Below, piece by piece: positions 43,333 through 51,602 of a DNA stretch of 64,000 nucleotides; the stretch's first letter is position 1, and each line of letters starts with the position of its first letter. The notes beneath the pieces are model-generated. The model worked only from the letters and a program-made list of their open reading frames with translations. It did not search any database and was not told the origin of the DNA. Source of the DNA: Gammaproteobacteria bacterium (GTDB lineage Bacteria > Pseudomonadota > Gammaproteobacteria > Steroidobacterales > Woeseiaceae); the NCBI GenBank assembly GCA_024640305.1, contig JAHEFG010000003.1:1-64000 (forward strand). Reading direction: 5' to 3'. The position numbers and the translations under genes were made by a program.

Positions 43333-43994
43333 AATTCATGGACAGACTAAACAACGAATCAAAGGATGATCGCGATTACTTGTTGTCGTCACCGATTATC
43401 AGTCGGTGCATGAGCGGAGATATCACTTTGAGTGACTATGTCGCGTTCTTGACGCAGGCCTATCATCACGTCAAGCACACGGTACCGCTACTTATGGCCG
43501 TCGGGGCGCGCTTGCCGGCAGAGAAAGAATGGTTACGCGAAGCTGTTGCCGAGTATATAGAAGAGGAACTCGGCCACCAGGAGTGGATCCTCAACGACAT
43601 TGCTGCTTGTGGGTTCGATAAAGAAGCGGTCCGCCACTCCAAACCGAGCGCCGCTACCGAGCTGATGGTCGCTTATGCCTATGACACGATCCAACGCGTT
43701 AACCCGGTTGGCTTTTTTGGAATGGTACATGTGCTCGAAGGTACCAGTGTCACGACTGCAGATGCGGCCGCGAACGCAATCAAGGACGCGCTTGGCTTGC
43801 CAGGCAGGGCGTTTACCTACTTGCGGTCGCATGGTGCTCTCGATGTCGAACACGTGAAGTTCTTCGAGTCCCTGATGGACCGGATAACTGATGCAAAAGA
43901 GCAGGAGCAAATTATTCACAGTGCCAAAATGTTCTACCAGCTGTATGCGAATATTTTCCGCAGCCTGCCAACCGACATTGCAATAGCCGCCTGA
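43329..43994 (+). CDS. Haem-oxygenase-like diiron oxidase/oxygenase
   Basis: A 221-aa all-helical protein of the iron-containing redox enzyme (TenA/HDO) family. Likely metal ligands are EYIEEELGHQEWILND (Glu, His and Asp on one helix), the Glu in VHVLEGTS, and HGALDVEHVKFF (Asp and His). This arrangement is typical of haem-oxygenase-like diiron oxidases such as UndA and CADD, which desaturate, cleave or N-oxygenate substrates with O2. The gene overlaps the ligase (ATGA) and the SDR (TGATG). Beside an acid-activating ligase, a fatty or amino acid derivative is the probable substrate. Confidence 0.83.
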   Translation: MKFMDRLNNESKDDRDYLLSSPIISRCMSGDITLSDYVAFLTQAYHHVKHTVPLLMAVGARLPAEKEWLREAVAEYIEEELGHQEWILNDIAACGFDKEAVRHSKPSAATELMVAYAYDTIQRVNPVGFFGMVHVLEGTSVTTADAAANAIKDALGLPGRAFTYLRSHGALDVEHVKFFESLMDRITDAKEQEQIIHSAKMFYQLYANIFRSLPTDIAIAA

Positions 43995-44788
43995 TGGATA
44001 TCCGCGACAAATACATCGTCCTGACGGGCGCGACTGGTGGTATCGGCCGCGCTATCGCCAGGAAGCTAAGCAATGACGGAGCCCGCCTGATACTGGTTGC
44101 GAGAAACGAGCAAAGGCTCGCGGCATTGATGGACGAACTGCGTGGCGACGATCACAGAGCCGTGTTTGCAGATCTTAGCCAGGCACGGGGGCGCCAGCGC
44201 GTGCTGGAGGTCTGCCACATGACTGGCGTCAGTCTTTTGATCAATGCCGCCGGCATTAACGAGTTCGAGATGTTCGAGAAGCAGTCCCCGGACGATATAC
44301 AAAACCTGCTGGAGATTAACCTCCTGAGCCCGATCCTCTTAACCCAGGAACTGCTGCCCCTGATCGCCCAACAGCAGGACGGCCGTATTATCAACATCGG
44401 TTCTACGTTCGGCAGCATCGGATACCCGGGATTTAGTACCTACTGCGCGAGCAAGTTCGGGTTGCGTGGGTTTACCGAGGCGCTGCGTCGGGAACTTGCC
44501 GACACTAATACGCGTGTTTCTTACGTCGCGCCACGCGCTACCCGCACTGATCTGAACAGCGACAGCGTGGTTGCGATGAACGATGAGCTGGGCACCGCGA
44601 TGGATGACCCTGCGTTAGTCGCTAATGAAGTAATGCAGGTCATCCGTGGTAGTTCACGGACTGACAAGTACATAGGCTGGCCGGAAAAACTATTCGTCCG
44701 TGTCAACGCCCTGTTTCCCGGAATAGTAGATAACAGCCTCCGCAAACAACTGCCGACAATCCGGCGTTTCGCGAGAGGCAAAATTTAG
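43994..44788 (+). CDS. Short-chain dehydrogenase/reductase
   Basis: A 264-aa SDR with the NAD(P)-binding TGATGGIGRA at about 12-21, an INAAG strand near residue 87, the catalytic Ser in IGSTFGS and the YCASK motif with Tyr150 and Lys154. The Arg in LVARNE after the second strand favours NADPH. It should oxidise or reduce the product of the upstream ligase/oxidase. Its start overlaps the stop of the diiron oxidase gene. Confidence 0.88.
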   Translation: MDIRDKYIVLTGATGGIGRAIARKLSNDGARLILVARNEQRLAALMDELRGDDHRAVFADLSQARGRQRVLEVCHMTGVSLLINAAGINEFEMFEKQSPDDIQNLLEINLLSPILLTQELLPLIAQQQDGRIINIGSTFGSIGYPGFSTYCASKFGLRGFTEALRRELADTNTRVSYVAPRATRTDLNSDSVVAMNDELGTAMDDPALVANEVMQVIRGSSRTDKYIGWPEKLFVRVNALFPGIVDNSLRKQLPTIRRFARGKI

Positions 44789-44803
44789 ATTGAGGATAGA
44801 ACC

Positions 44804-45463
44804 ATGCAATTGATATCAATGAAGCCCCTTACCCTTGTACTGTTGCTGTTACCCGCCGCGTTGTTTGCACAAACCGGCGGCACAACGGTTGCAGAATTGC
44901 AGCATGACTGGGCCATCGCCAACTACCAACTCACTGGCGATGCTCAGGAGACAGCCTTCGAGGCACTCATCGAGCGATCCAACGCCGCTGTACGCAGCAA
45001 CCCGAAGTCTGCGGATCTGCTGATATGGGATGGCATCATCAAATCAAGTTTCGCCGGTGCCAAAGGCGGCTTGGGTGCCCTTTCCCTGGCGAAGGAGGCG
45101 CGCGATAGTCTGGAGGCAGCTTTGAAGCTCGACGACCAGGCACTGAACGGTTCTGCTTATACAAGTCTGGGTACGCTTTACGCCAGCGTTCCAGGATGGC
45201 CGGTCGGTTTTGGTAATGACAAGAAGGCCGCGACGATGCTGCAGAAAGCGATTGAAATAAACCCCGATGGCATCGATTCGAACTACTTCTATGCTGACTA
45301 TTTGTTGCAGTCAAAGCAGTACAAAAAGGCCGAGGAATATCTTCTTAAGGCGCAGAACGCACCGGCCCGGCCCGATCGGCCCGTTGCCGATGCAGGTCGG
45401 CAGGAAGAGATCCACGCCGCATTATCTATCGTCCGCGAGAAACAGCAGCGCTCGGGCTCATAA
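44804..45463 (+). CDS. Exported TPR-like protein
   Basis: A 219-aa protein with a signal peptide (about 7-23, ending LFAQ) and helical repeats of the TPR kind: SLEAALKLDDQALNGSAYTSLGTLYA and MLQKAIEINPDGIDSNYFYADYLLQ are typical TPR helix pairs. A loop with VPGWPVGFGNDKKA separates them, as in TatT-like periplasmic TPR proteins. A scaffold or carrier role in the periplasm is likely. It lies 15 bases after the SDR and is followed by a hairpin before the regulator gene. Confidence 0.72.
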   Translation: MQLISMKPLTLVLLLLPAALFAQTGGTTVAELQHDWAIANYQLTGDAQETAFEALIERSNAAVRSNPKSADLLIWDGIIKSSFAGAKGGLGALSLAKEARDSLEAALKLDDQALNGSAYTSLGTLYASVPGWPVGFGNDKKAATMLQKAIEINPDGIDSNYFYADYLLQSKQYKKAEEYLLKAQNAPARPDRPVADAGRQEEIHAALSIVREKQQRSGS

Positions 45464-45470
45464 TGCTGCA

Positions 45471-45492
45471 TATCGCCGCGTTTGAGGCGATA
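45471..45492 (+). promoter_or_regulatory. Perfect 7-bp hairpin just before the response-regulator gene
   Basis: TATCGCC at 45471-45477 and GGCGATA at 45486-45492 form a stem with an eight-base loop, eight bases before the ATG at 45500. It fills most of the 36-bp gap inside the operon and replaces the place where a ribosome-binding site would be, so it may attenuate transcription or translation of the two-component genes. Confidence 0.4.
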
Positions 45493-45499
45493 ATACGGT

Positions 45500-46159
45500 A
45501 TGCAGATTCTTCTCGTCGAAGACGATCAATCGCTTGCTGCAGGTATAAGCAAGGCCCTCCGCAACGAGGGCTTTGTTGCTAATCACGTGTCCGATGGTCA
45601 GTCGGCTTTACACGTTGTTGAAACCGAGCCGCCGGATATTGTCGTACTCGACCTTGGCCTTCCCGACATGGATGGGCTCGATGTTCTAAAGCGCATTAGG
45701 GGGCATGGATCGGCGATTCCGGTACTTATTTTGACGGCCAGGTCGAGCATCGATGCGCGGGTTTCCGGGCTCGACCTTGGCGCCGATGACTATCTCCCCA
45801 AACCGTTCGAAACACCGGAGCTGATCGCCCGATTGCGTGTCATCGAGCGCCGCCTTAGCACCTCCCAGGACAGCCGTATTAGCGTCGGCAACATATCGCT
45901 GGATACGCTTAGCCTGCAGGTCTATCGAGATGACGAGCTTGTTGACCTGCCACGACGTGAATACGCGGTTCTCAAGTCGCTGATGGAGAACACCGGCAAG
46001 GTGCGAACGCGGGAGCAGCTCGAGACCAAGCTGTATGCCTGGGGTGAAGAAGTTTCCAGTAACGCGATCGAAGTTCACGTCCACCACCTGCGTAAGAAAC
46101 TTGGTAATGACCTCATCAAGACTGTGCGTGGCGTCGGCTATACGATTCGCAAGCCGTGA
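45500..46159 (+). CDS. OmpR/QseB-like response regulator
   Basis: A 219-aa regulator with a receiver domain (Asp7/Asp8 acidic pair via VEDD, phospho-acceptor Asp51 in VVLDLGLPD, Lys101 in YLPKPF) and a C-terminal winged-helix DNA-binding domain ending NAIEVHVHHLRKKLGNDLIKTVRGVGYTI, the classic OmpR/PhoB recognition region. Overall it is closest to the QseB/PmrA/TctD branch. Its gene overlaps the kinase gene. The TAAG repeats upstream of the operon are its most obvious target. Confidence 0.92.
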   Translation: MQILLVEDDQSLAAGISKALRNEGFVANHVSDGQSALHVVETEPPDIVVLDLGLPDMDGLDVLKRIRGHGSAIPVLILTARSSIDARVSGLDLGADDYLPKPFETPELIARLRVIERRLSTSQDSRISVGNISLDTLSLQVYRDDELVDLPRREYAVLKSLMENTGKVRTREQLETKLYAWGEEVSSNAIEVHVHHLRKKLGNDLIKTVRGVGYTIRKP

Positions 46160-47499
46160 GATCGATTCGCTTTTATCTAGTTGTTGCGCTGCTATCCACC
46201 GTGGCGCTTGGCAACTTCATTGCTGCTGTCTACGGTTACCGCTCCAGCATGATCGAGGCGCAGGCGCTGCTTGACAGGCAGCTCGCCGATGCAGCGACAC
46301 TCATCAGTACGATGCAACCGAGAAATACGTTGGTTGTCGAGCAGCCGTCGAGCCGCCTGGCCTTCCAGATATGGACTCAGAATGGCAGGCTTGTGCAGCG
46401 CTCTTCAAATAGTGGCAATACACCCATCACGGCCTTTGAAGACGGGTTTCGGGACGAGAACTTTGAGGGCTATCGTTGGCGGGTGCTCGGCCGCCTGGAT
46501 GAGCGCCAAAGGCGCTGGATCCTGGTCGCCGAGCGTATCGATATTCGTACCCAGCTTGCCGATAACCTTGTTCTGCGGGCGGTTGTGCCTATGGTTGTCA
46601 GTTTGCCGATCATCGCCCTTATCGTGTGGCTTGTCGTTGGCAATGGTCTTTCCCTGGTCAAGCAGCTTGCGCAAGAGCTGAGAGGCAAACGTGCTGACGA
46701 TCTTTCGCGGCTGACGACAAGCGACCCGCCGGTCGAAATGGCACCTGTTGTTGATGCAATCAATGATTTATTAAAACGACTGAATGATTCGGTACTCCGG
46801 GAGCGCCGTTTTTCAGCCGATGCAGCACATGAACTGCGCACGCCAATAAGTGCGATCAAAGTGCATGTGCATAATTTGCGTAGCGAATTTCCCGAGCATG
46901 CGGACGAATTGGCGATACTGGATCGTGACCTGGGCAGACTAAGTCACTTGATCGAACAGATCATGTTGCTCTACCGGGTAACGCCGGAGCATTACAAAGC
47001 CAACATGCAAATGATCGATCTGCACGCACTGGCGCAGGAACTTATCGGCGACCTCTACGAAGAAATTGATAACAAACACCAGACGATTTCGTTGGCAGGT
47101 ACTTCGCAGACTATTTCCGGCGATCGTGATTCGCTGGTTATCCTTCTCAGTAACCTCATTCTGAACGCCAGCAAGTATTCGCCGGAAGGTGCATCGATAC
47201 GCGTGCTTGTAGATCACACTGAGCTCGGCATTTGCCTCAGCGTGGAAGATACGGGCCCCGGCATTCCGCTGGCCGAAATAAGTCGCGTCTTCGACCGCTT
47301 CTACAGGGTGGGTGGCGATCGTCACGATAGTAAAGCTGATGGTTGCGGGCTCGGATTGGCAATTGTCAAACATATTGCCGACCTGCACCGTGCGAATATA
47401 GTCCTTGAAAATAATGCCGATACGCCAGGCCTTACCGTTAATGTCATTTTCCCTGTGGATATTGATACATCATTGTTCATAAACAGAGTAGAGGAATGA
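46156..47499 (+). CDS. QseC-like sensor histidine kinase
   Basis: A 447-aa kinase that starts at GTG inside a GTGA overlap. It has one helix (about 5-25), a periplasmic sensor of about 115 residues with FRDENFEGYRWRVL and RWILVAERIDIRTQLADN, the pattern of QseC/TctE-type sensors, then a second helix, and HisKA with His225 in DAAHELRTP. The HATPase region has NLILNAS, DTGPGIP and GLGLAIV. No ExxE iron-binding pair of the PmrB kind is visible in the sensor, so the signal is unknown. Confidence 0.92.
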   Translation: MRSIRFYLVVALLSTVALGNFIAAVYGYRSSMIEAQALLDRQLADAATLISTMQPRNTLVVEQPSSRLAFQIWTQNGRLVQRSSNSGNTPITAFEDGFRDENFEGYRWRVLGRLDERQRRWILVAERIDIRTQLADNLVLRAVVPMVVSLPIIALIVWLVVGNGLSLVKQLAQELRGKRADDLSRLTTSDPPVEMAPVVDAINDLLKRLNDSVLRERRFSADAAHELRTPISAIKVHVHNLRSEFPEHADELAILDRDLGRLSHLIEQIMLLYRVTPEHYKANMQMIDLHALAQELIGDLYEEIDNKHQTISLAGTSQTISGDRDSLVILLSNLILNASKYSPEGASIRVLVDHTELGICLSVEDTGPGIPLAEISRVFDRFYRVGGDRHDSKADGCGLGLAIVKHIADLHRANIVLENNADTPGLTVNVIFPVDIDTSLFINRVEE

Positions 47500-47837
47500 A
47501 ACTTCTCGGCCGAATTGCAGCGCTCCTTTTTCTTGTGACGACCGCTAACGCAGCCGTGCCGGTATTCGAAATCGAAATCAGAAATCATTTATTTCAACCG
47601 GATGTTTTGACCATCCCGGCGAACACCAAGGTCAAGCTGATTGTCTACAACCGCGACGAGACGCCCGAAGAATTCGAGAGCTACGAGCTGAACAGGGAAA
47701 AGGTCATCATGGGAGGGCGCAAGGCGGTTATTTTTATCGGGCCGCTGGCACCCGGGGAATACCCGTTTTTTGGTGAGTTTAATCCAGATACTGCGCTCGG
47801 GAAAATTATCGTGAAGGACGGTAACAATGCTGATTAA
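47496..47837 (+). CDS. Exported cupredoxin-fold protein of the EfeO/P19-associated kind
   Basis: A 113-aa exported protein with a signal peptide (1-19) and a cupredoxin beta-sandwich: FEIEIRNHLFQPDVLTIPANTKVKLIVYNRD (read in parts), then a Glu-rich loop PEEFESYELNREK and GPLAPGEYPFFGEF. The mature protein has no cysteine, so it cannot form a blue (type 1) copper site; the Glu-rich loop is a better candidate for iron binding. Small cupredoxin domains of this kind accompany FTR1 permeases in ferrous-iron uptake. It overlaps the kinase gene (ATGA) and the permease by 11 nt. Confidence 0.8.
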   Translation: MKLLGRIAALLFLVTTANAAVPVFEIEIRNHLFQPDVLTIPANTKVKLIVYNRDETPEEFESYELNREKVIMGGRKAVIFIGPLAPGEYPFFGEFNPDTALGKIIVKDGNNAD

Positions 47838-48624
47838 CAGCGTTGTTATAGTGTTGCGCGAGGTCCTCGAAGCGGCGTTGATGGTCAGCGTTTTGTTGGC
47901 CGTATCGCGAATTCTGCAACTGGATACGCGTTGGTTACGAATTGCGCTTGTAGCTGGACTTGGCGGGGCGGCAATCTATGGCCATTTCCTGGATACAGTT
48001 TCAGAGCTGTTCGAAGGTGTTGGCCAGGAGCTGTTTAATGCACTTCTGCAGTTTTCCGTACTTGGTTTCCTGACCATTGCAGTATTCCTTATCGCACGTC
48101 AGCGAGGGCAGCGCTGCGAGCGGCATTCGTTTTTGCCAATAGTGATGGCGCTGGCTGTTGCCTCGGCGATAACGCGCGAGGGCGCCGAAGTTCTGATCTA
48201 CGTATCCGGCTTCTGGCACATGAATGATTTCCTGTCGAGTGTCGGGGTTGGTTCATTCGCCGGTGCCGCCATCGGCTGTAGTGTTGGCGTGCTGTTCTAC
48301 TACCTGCTGCTGGCCGTCTCACCCGCCCGTGCACTTTTGACATCAGTTGTGTTACTTGGGCTGGCCGCATCGGGGATGTCCGCCCAGGCCATGGGGCTGC
48401 TGATTCAGGCGGACTGGGTGAGTGTTGCTGCGCCAATGTGGGATTCATCCGGCTTCATCGCGGAGGATTCGCTGACCGGCCAGTTGCTGTACGCCCTGAT
48501 CGGCTACGAAGCATCCCCATCCGCCATCGAGGTAGCTACCTATGCAGCCAGCATCGCAGTCGTGGCACTATCAGCAGTTCTCGGTCGAACTGTATTTGCC
48601 AGGAAAGTGTCGGACGTTTCATGA
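47827..48624 (+). CDS. FTR1-family iron permease
   Basis: A 265-aa inner-membrane protein with seven helices. It has the two REXXE motifs required for iron transport in FTR1/EfeU: REVLE at 11-15 and REGAE at 117-121. It should import ferric iron produced from ferrous iron, with the preceding cupredoxin-fold protein as periplasmic partner. There is no EfeB peroxidase or full EfeO in the window, so the system is reduced. It ends in an ATGA overlap with the outer-membrane protein. Confidence 0.9.
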   Translation: MLINSVVIVLREVLEAALMVSVLLAVSRILQLDTRWLRIALVAGLGGAAIYGHFLDTVSELFEGVGQELFNALLQFSVLGFLTIAVFLIARQRGQRCERHSFLPIVMALAVASAITREGAEVLIYVSGFWHMNDFLSSVGVGSFAGAAIGCSVGVLFYYLLLAVSPARALLTSVVLLGLAASGMSAQAMGLLIQADWVSVAAPMWDSSGFIAEDSLTGQLLYALIGYEASPSAIEVATYAASIAVVALSAVLGRTVFARKVSDVS

Positions 48625-49349
48625 GCAATCCTTTATCCCTTGCGGCTCCCGGAGTTGCGATATATGCCGGTGCTGCGATTTCTCTGATCCCTGCATTGGC
48701 CATGGCCGATGGGCTTGTCGTCGACCGAGTCTATGATCCATACGTCCAGCCGTTGGAAACCGAGTTCGAGTGGCGTTCGGTCATGCAATCGGACGACGAA
48801 TTGGGCGACCCGCAAAAACACTCTTTCGGCATGGGTAGAGGTTTGTCAGATCGGTGGGCACTAGAACTGTATGTTATTGGCACCAAAACCAACGGCGAGA
48901 GCATATCTGTCGATGCGTTTGAACTGGAGGCCACATGGCAACTAACGGAGCAGGGCGAATACGCCTTCGACTGGGGTGTGGTCTTTGAGCTCGAACGCGA
49001 AACCGATGGAAATGTTTGGGAAGCATCGTCAACGCTCATTGCGACGCGGGACTTCGGTAGATGGACTGGTACGGCAAACGCTGGCCTGATTTATGAATGG
49101 GGCTCGGGCATTAGTGACGAGATTGAGACCTTGCTGAGATTACAGGCGCGCTATCGATTCAGGGAGTCTCTTGAACCTGCAATTGAACTGCATATGGGGC
49201 AGGACACGGTGGCGCTTGGCCCTGCGCTAACCGGGCTGAATCGTTTGTCACCGGGGAAGAAGTTGCGTTGGGAAGCAGGGATCTTCTGGGGGGTAGACAA
49301 AGACAGCCCGGATCGCACGTTCAAACTGGGGGTTGAGTACGAATTCTGA
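48621..49349 (+). CDS. Outer-membrane beta-barrel-like protein, last gene of the iron operon
   Basis: A 242-aa protein with a signal peptide (about 1-30, ending AMAD). The mature part consists of alternating-residue strands (FEWRSVMQ, RWALELYVIG, DAFELEATWQL, FDWGVVFELE, TANAGLIYEW, LLRLQARYRF, AIELHM, WEAGIFWGV) and ends in LGVEYEF, the terminal aromatic residue of barrel proteins. About ten strands are expected. It may be an outer-membrane channel or receptor for the operon. The ATG lies in an ATGA overlap with the permease stop; a longer open frame from 48438 is not used. Confidence 0.75.
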   Translation: MSNPLSLAAPGVAIYAGAAISLIPALAMADGLVVDRVYDPYVQPLETEFEWRSVMQSDDELGDPQKHSFGMGRGLSDRWALELYVIGTKTNGESISVDAFELEATWQLTEQGEYAFDWGVVFELERETDGNVWEASSTLIATRDFGRWTGTANAGLIYEWGSGISDEIETLLRLQARYRFRESLEPAIELHMGQDTVALGPALTGLNRLSPGKKLRWEAGIFWGVDKDSPDRTFKLGVEYEF

Positions 49350-49383
49350 GCGCGATCAACGCAGAGTAATTCGTTGACCGCGC
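49350..49383. terminator. 12-bp hairpin between convergent genes
   Basis: GCGCGATCAACG at 49350-49361 pairs with CGTTGACCGCGC at 49372-49383 with one mismatch and a ten-base loop. It begins directly after the TGA of the outer-membrane gene and ends 14 bases before the stop of the convergent M13 peptidase. No T-tract follows on either strand, but the stem is strong and well placed for a bidirectional stop. Confidence 0.55.
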
Positions 49384-49397
49384 CCAGCATTATCTAA

Positions 49398-51440
49398 TTA
49401 CTGCCAAATCCGAACCCGCTCTTGCGCAGGCCGGTACAGTGCGTCACCTTCTTGCACGCTGTAAGCCTCGTAGAATTCGTCAACGTTCGGAACGACACCA
49501 TTTACCCGGAACTCATCGGGCGAGTGAGGATCCGATTTAATCAACAGCTCGATGAGCTGTTCACGCCACTTGATACGACTCGATTGCGCCATGCCGAGGA
49601 AGAAACGTTCTTCGCCGGTAAAGCCATCTATGACCGGTGACTCTTTGCCTTTGAGAGACATGCGGTAGGCCTTCAATGCGATAGCGGTACCGCCGAGGTC
49701 ACCAATGTTCTCGCCGAGCGTAAACTCGCCGTTCACGAACAGGCCCGGCAATGCTTCGAACTTGCTGAATTGATCCACCAGCCCTTGGGTACGCTCTTCA
49801 AAGTTGGCACGGTCTTCATCCGTCCACCAACTCTTCAGGTTGCCGTCACCATCGTACTTGCTGCCCTGGTCGTCGAAACCGTGGCCGATTTCATGTCCGA
49901 TTGTTATGCCGATAGCACCATAGTTGTATGCGTCTTCGGCATCGAGCTGGAAGTTGGGCGGCTGCAGGTAAGCGGCGGGAAAGACAATCTCGTTCAGGCC
50001 CGGGTTGTAATAGGCATTGACCTGTTGCGGTGCCATGAACCACTCGTTGCGGTCGATAGGTTTACCGAGCTTGTCGACGTTTCGATAGTGATTAAATTCT
50101 CTCGCGTTGCGAATGTTGCCGACCAGGTCGTCGGCTGAAACTTCCAGCGTCGAATAGTCACGCCATTCATCCGGGTAGCCGACCTTTGGCGTAAACTTGG
50201 ACAACTTCTCAAGCGCCTTTTTCTTCGTGTCATCACCCATCCATTCGAGATTCCTGATGGAGTCGGCGTATGCCTCGCTCAGGTAATAGAGCATGTCGGC
50301 CATGCGCTCTTTCGCCTCAGGCGGGAAGTGCTTTTCGACATATAATTGGCCCAGCAACTCGCCCATGTTGCCGTTCATCGAACTAATAGCACGTTGCCAA
50401 CGCGGTGTTTGTTCTTCCGCGCCTAAAACAACCTGACTGTATTCGAACTGCGCATCGACGACGTCTTTTTGCAGGAAAGCTGCAAACGGACGTATCGCAT
50501 TCAGACGCGCATACTCTTTCCAGATCGCCAGATCTGTTGCGACGAAAACGTCATTGAAGGCTTCGAGATAGGAAGGCTGGTTGACAATGACATAGTCCTG
50601 ACGACCAGATCCGATTCCGGCAAAGTAGCCATCGAGGTCGAAATTCGACAGCATCTCGCCGAGCTCTGCATCGGTGGTCTTGTTGTAGGCCTTATCGGCG
50701 TCGCGGCTGTCTTCTTTGTTCCAGTGGTGTTCCGCGAGGTTGGTTTCAAGCGCCATAATGCGCTTCGCAGCTTCTGCCGCGTCCGCGTAACCCGAGGCCT
50801 TCAGCAATTTTTCGGAGTAGGCGACATAGGCATCACGCAATTGCAGGCCACGTTCGGAATCGTCAAAATAGTACTCTTTATCCGGCATACCAAGTCCGGA
50901 CTGCACCAGGAACATGACGTATTTGGTTGAGTCCTTGTCGTCCTGGTTGACGTATAGGTTGAACGGCCCATCAATACTGATGTCGTTGTTGTCGCCAAAC
51001 CAGCGCGACATGGCCGCATGATCTTCGATCGCGTCAATCTCGGCAAAAAGTGGTTTGAGAGGCGTCATACCCAGTTCTTCAACACGCTCTTCGTCCAGCC
51101 AGGCGTTGTAGTAATTGCCTATTTTGGCAGCAGCTTCGCTATCCGCGGCATCACCGGCCACTTCTTCAACAATGATTCTGACGTCCTTAAGGCTGTCGTC
51201 ACGCAAGGTCATGTAGCTGCCCCAACCGAATTGATCGGCCGGAATTTCGGTTTCTTCAAGCCATTTGCCATTGGCGTAGGCGTAGTAGTCATCCTGGGGT
51301 CGAACCGACGTATCCATGCCGGTGAGCTCCACGCCCGATTTCAAAGGCGCCGCCGGTGCGGCGGGTTCTGCTGTTTCGGTTCCCTGGCCACATGCCGCAA
51401 GCAGTGCGCTGACGGCGACTGTCAAATAGATCTTGTTCAT
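49398..51440 (-). CDS. M13-family zinc metalloendopeptidase (PepO/neprilysin-like) lipoprotein
   Basis: A 680-aa lipoprotein with a lipobox, LAAC, near residue 17. The peptidase has the full M13 pattern: NAYYNPGLNEIVFPAA, the zinc site HEIGH at 516-520, FDDQGSKYDGDGNL and ENIGDLGG with the third ligand. It ends with a Trp, IWQ, as most members do. It should degrade small peptides in the periplasm. A divergent gap of about 160 bp separates it from the aldo/keto reductase. Confidence 0.92.
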   Translation of the reverse strand: MNKIYLTVAVSALLAACGQGTETAEPAAPAAPLKSGVELTGMDTSVRPQDDYYAYANGKWLEETEIPADQFGWGSYMTLRDDSLKDVRIIVEEVAGDAADSEAAAKIGNYYNAWLDEERVEELGMTPLKPLFAEIDAIEDHAAMSRWFGDNNDISIDGPFNLYVNQDDKDSTKYVMFLVQSGLGMPDKEYYFDDSERGLQLRDAYVAYSEKLLKASGYADAAEAAKRIMALETNLAEHHWNKEDSRDADKAYNKTTDAELGEMLSNFDLDGYFAGIGSGRQDYVIVNQPSYLEAFNDVFVATDLAIWKEYARLNAIRPFAAFLQKDVVDAQFEYSQVVLGAEEQTPRWQRAISSMNGNMGELLGQLYVEKHFPPEAKERMADMLYYLSEAYADSIRNLEWMGDDTKKKALEKLSKFTPKVGYPDEWRDYSTLEVSADDLVGNIRNAREFNHYRNVDKLGKPIDRNEWFMAPQQVNAYYNPGLNEIVFPAAYLQPPNFQLDAEDAYNYGAIGITIGHEIGHGFDDQGSKYDGDGNLKSWWTDEDRANFEERTQGLVDQFSKFEALPGLFVNGEFTLGENIGDLGGTAIALKAYRMSLKGKESPVIDGFTGEERFFLGMAQSSRIKWREQLIELLIKSDPHSPDEFRVNGVVPNVDEFYEAYSVQEGDALYRPAQERVRIWQ

Positions 51441-51602
51441 GAGGGTTTCCTGTTATTAATTGGTCTGCTGATCGGTGTCGGCAGTTCAACCGGTAATTTT
51501 GCCATTTGTTAGGCGCGAATTGTCGATTTTGGTTCAGTATTTCTCGTGATCAGGCGGTTTGGCGCTGAAATGGTAGTATCCGCTGCTGATAAAGGAGAGT
51601 TC

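Noticed and set aside
48438-48620. N-terminal extension of the outer-membrane protein
   Set aside because: It lies inside the FTR1 gene, is Arg-rich and unlike a signal peptide; ATG at 48621 forms an ATGA overlap and starts a signal peptide.
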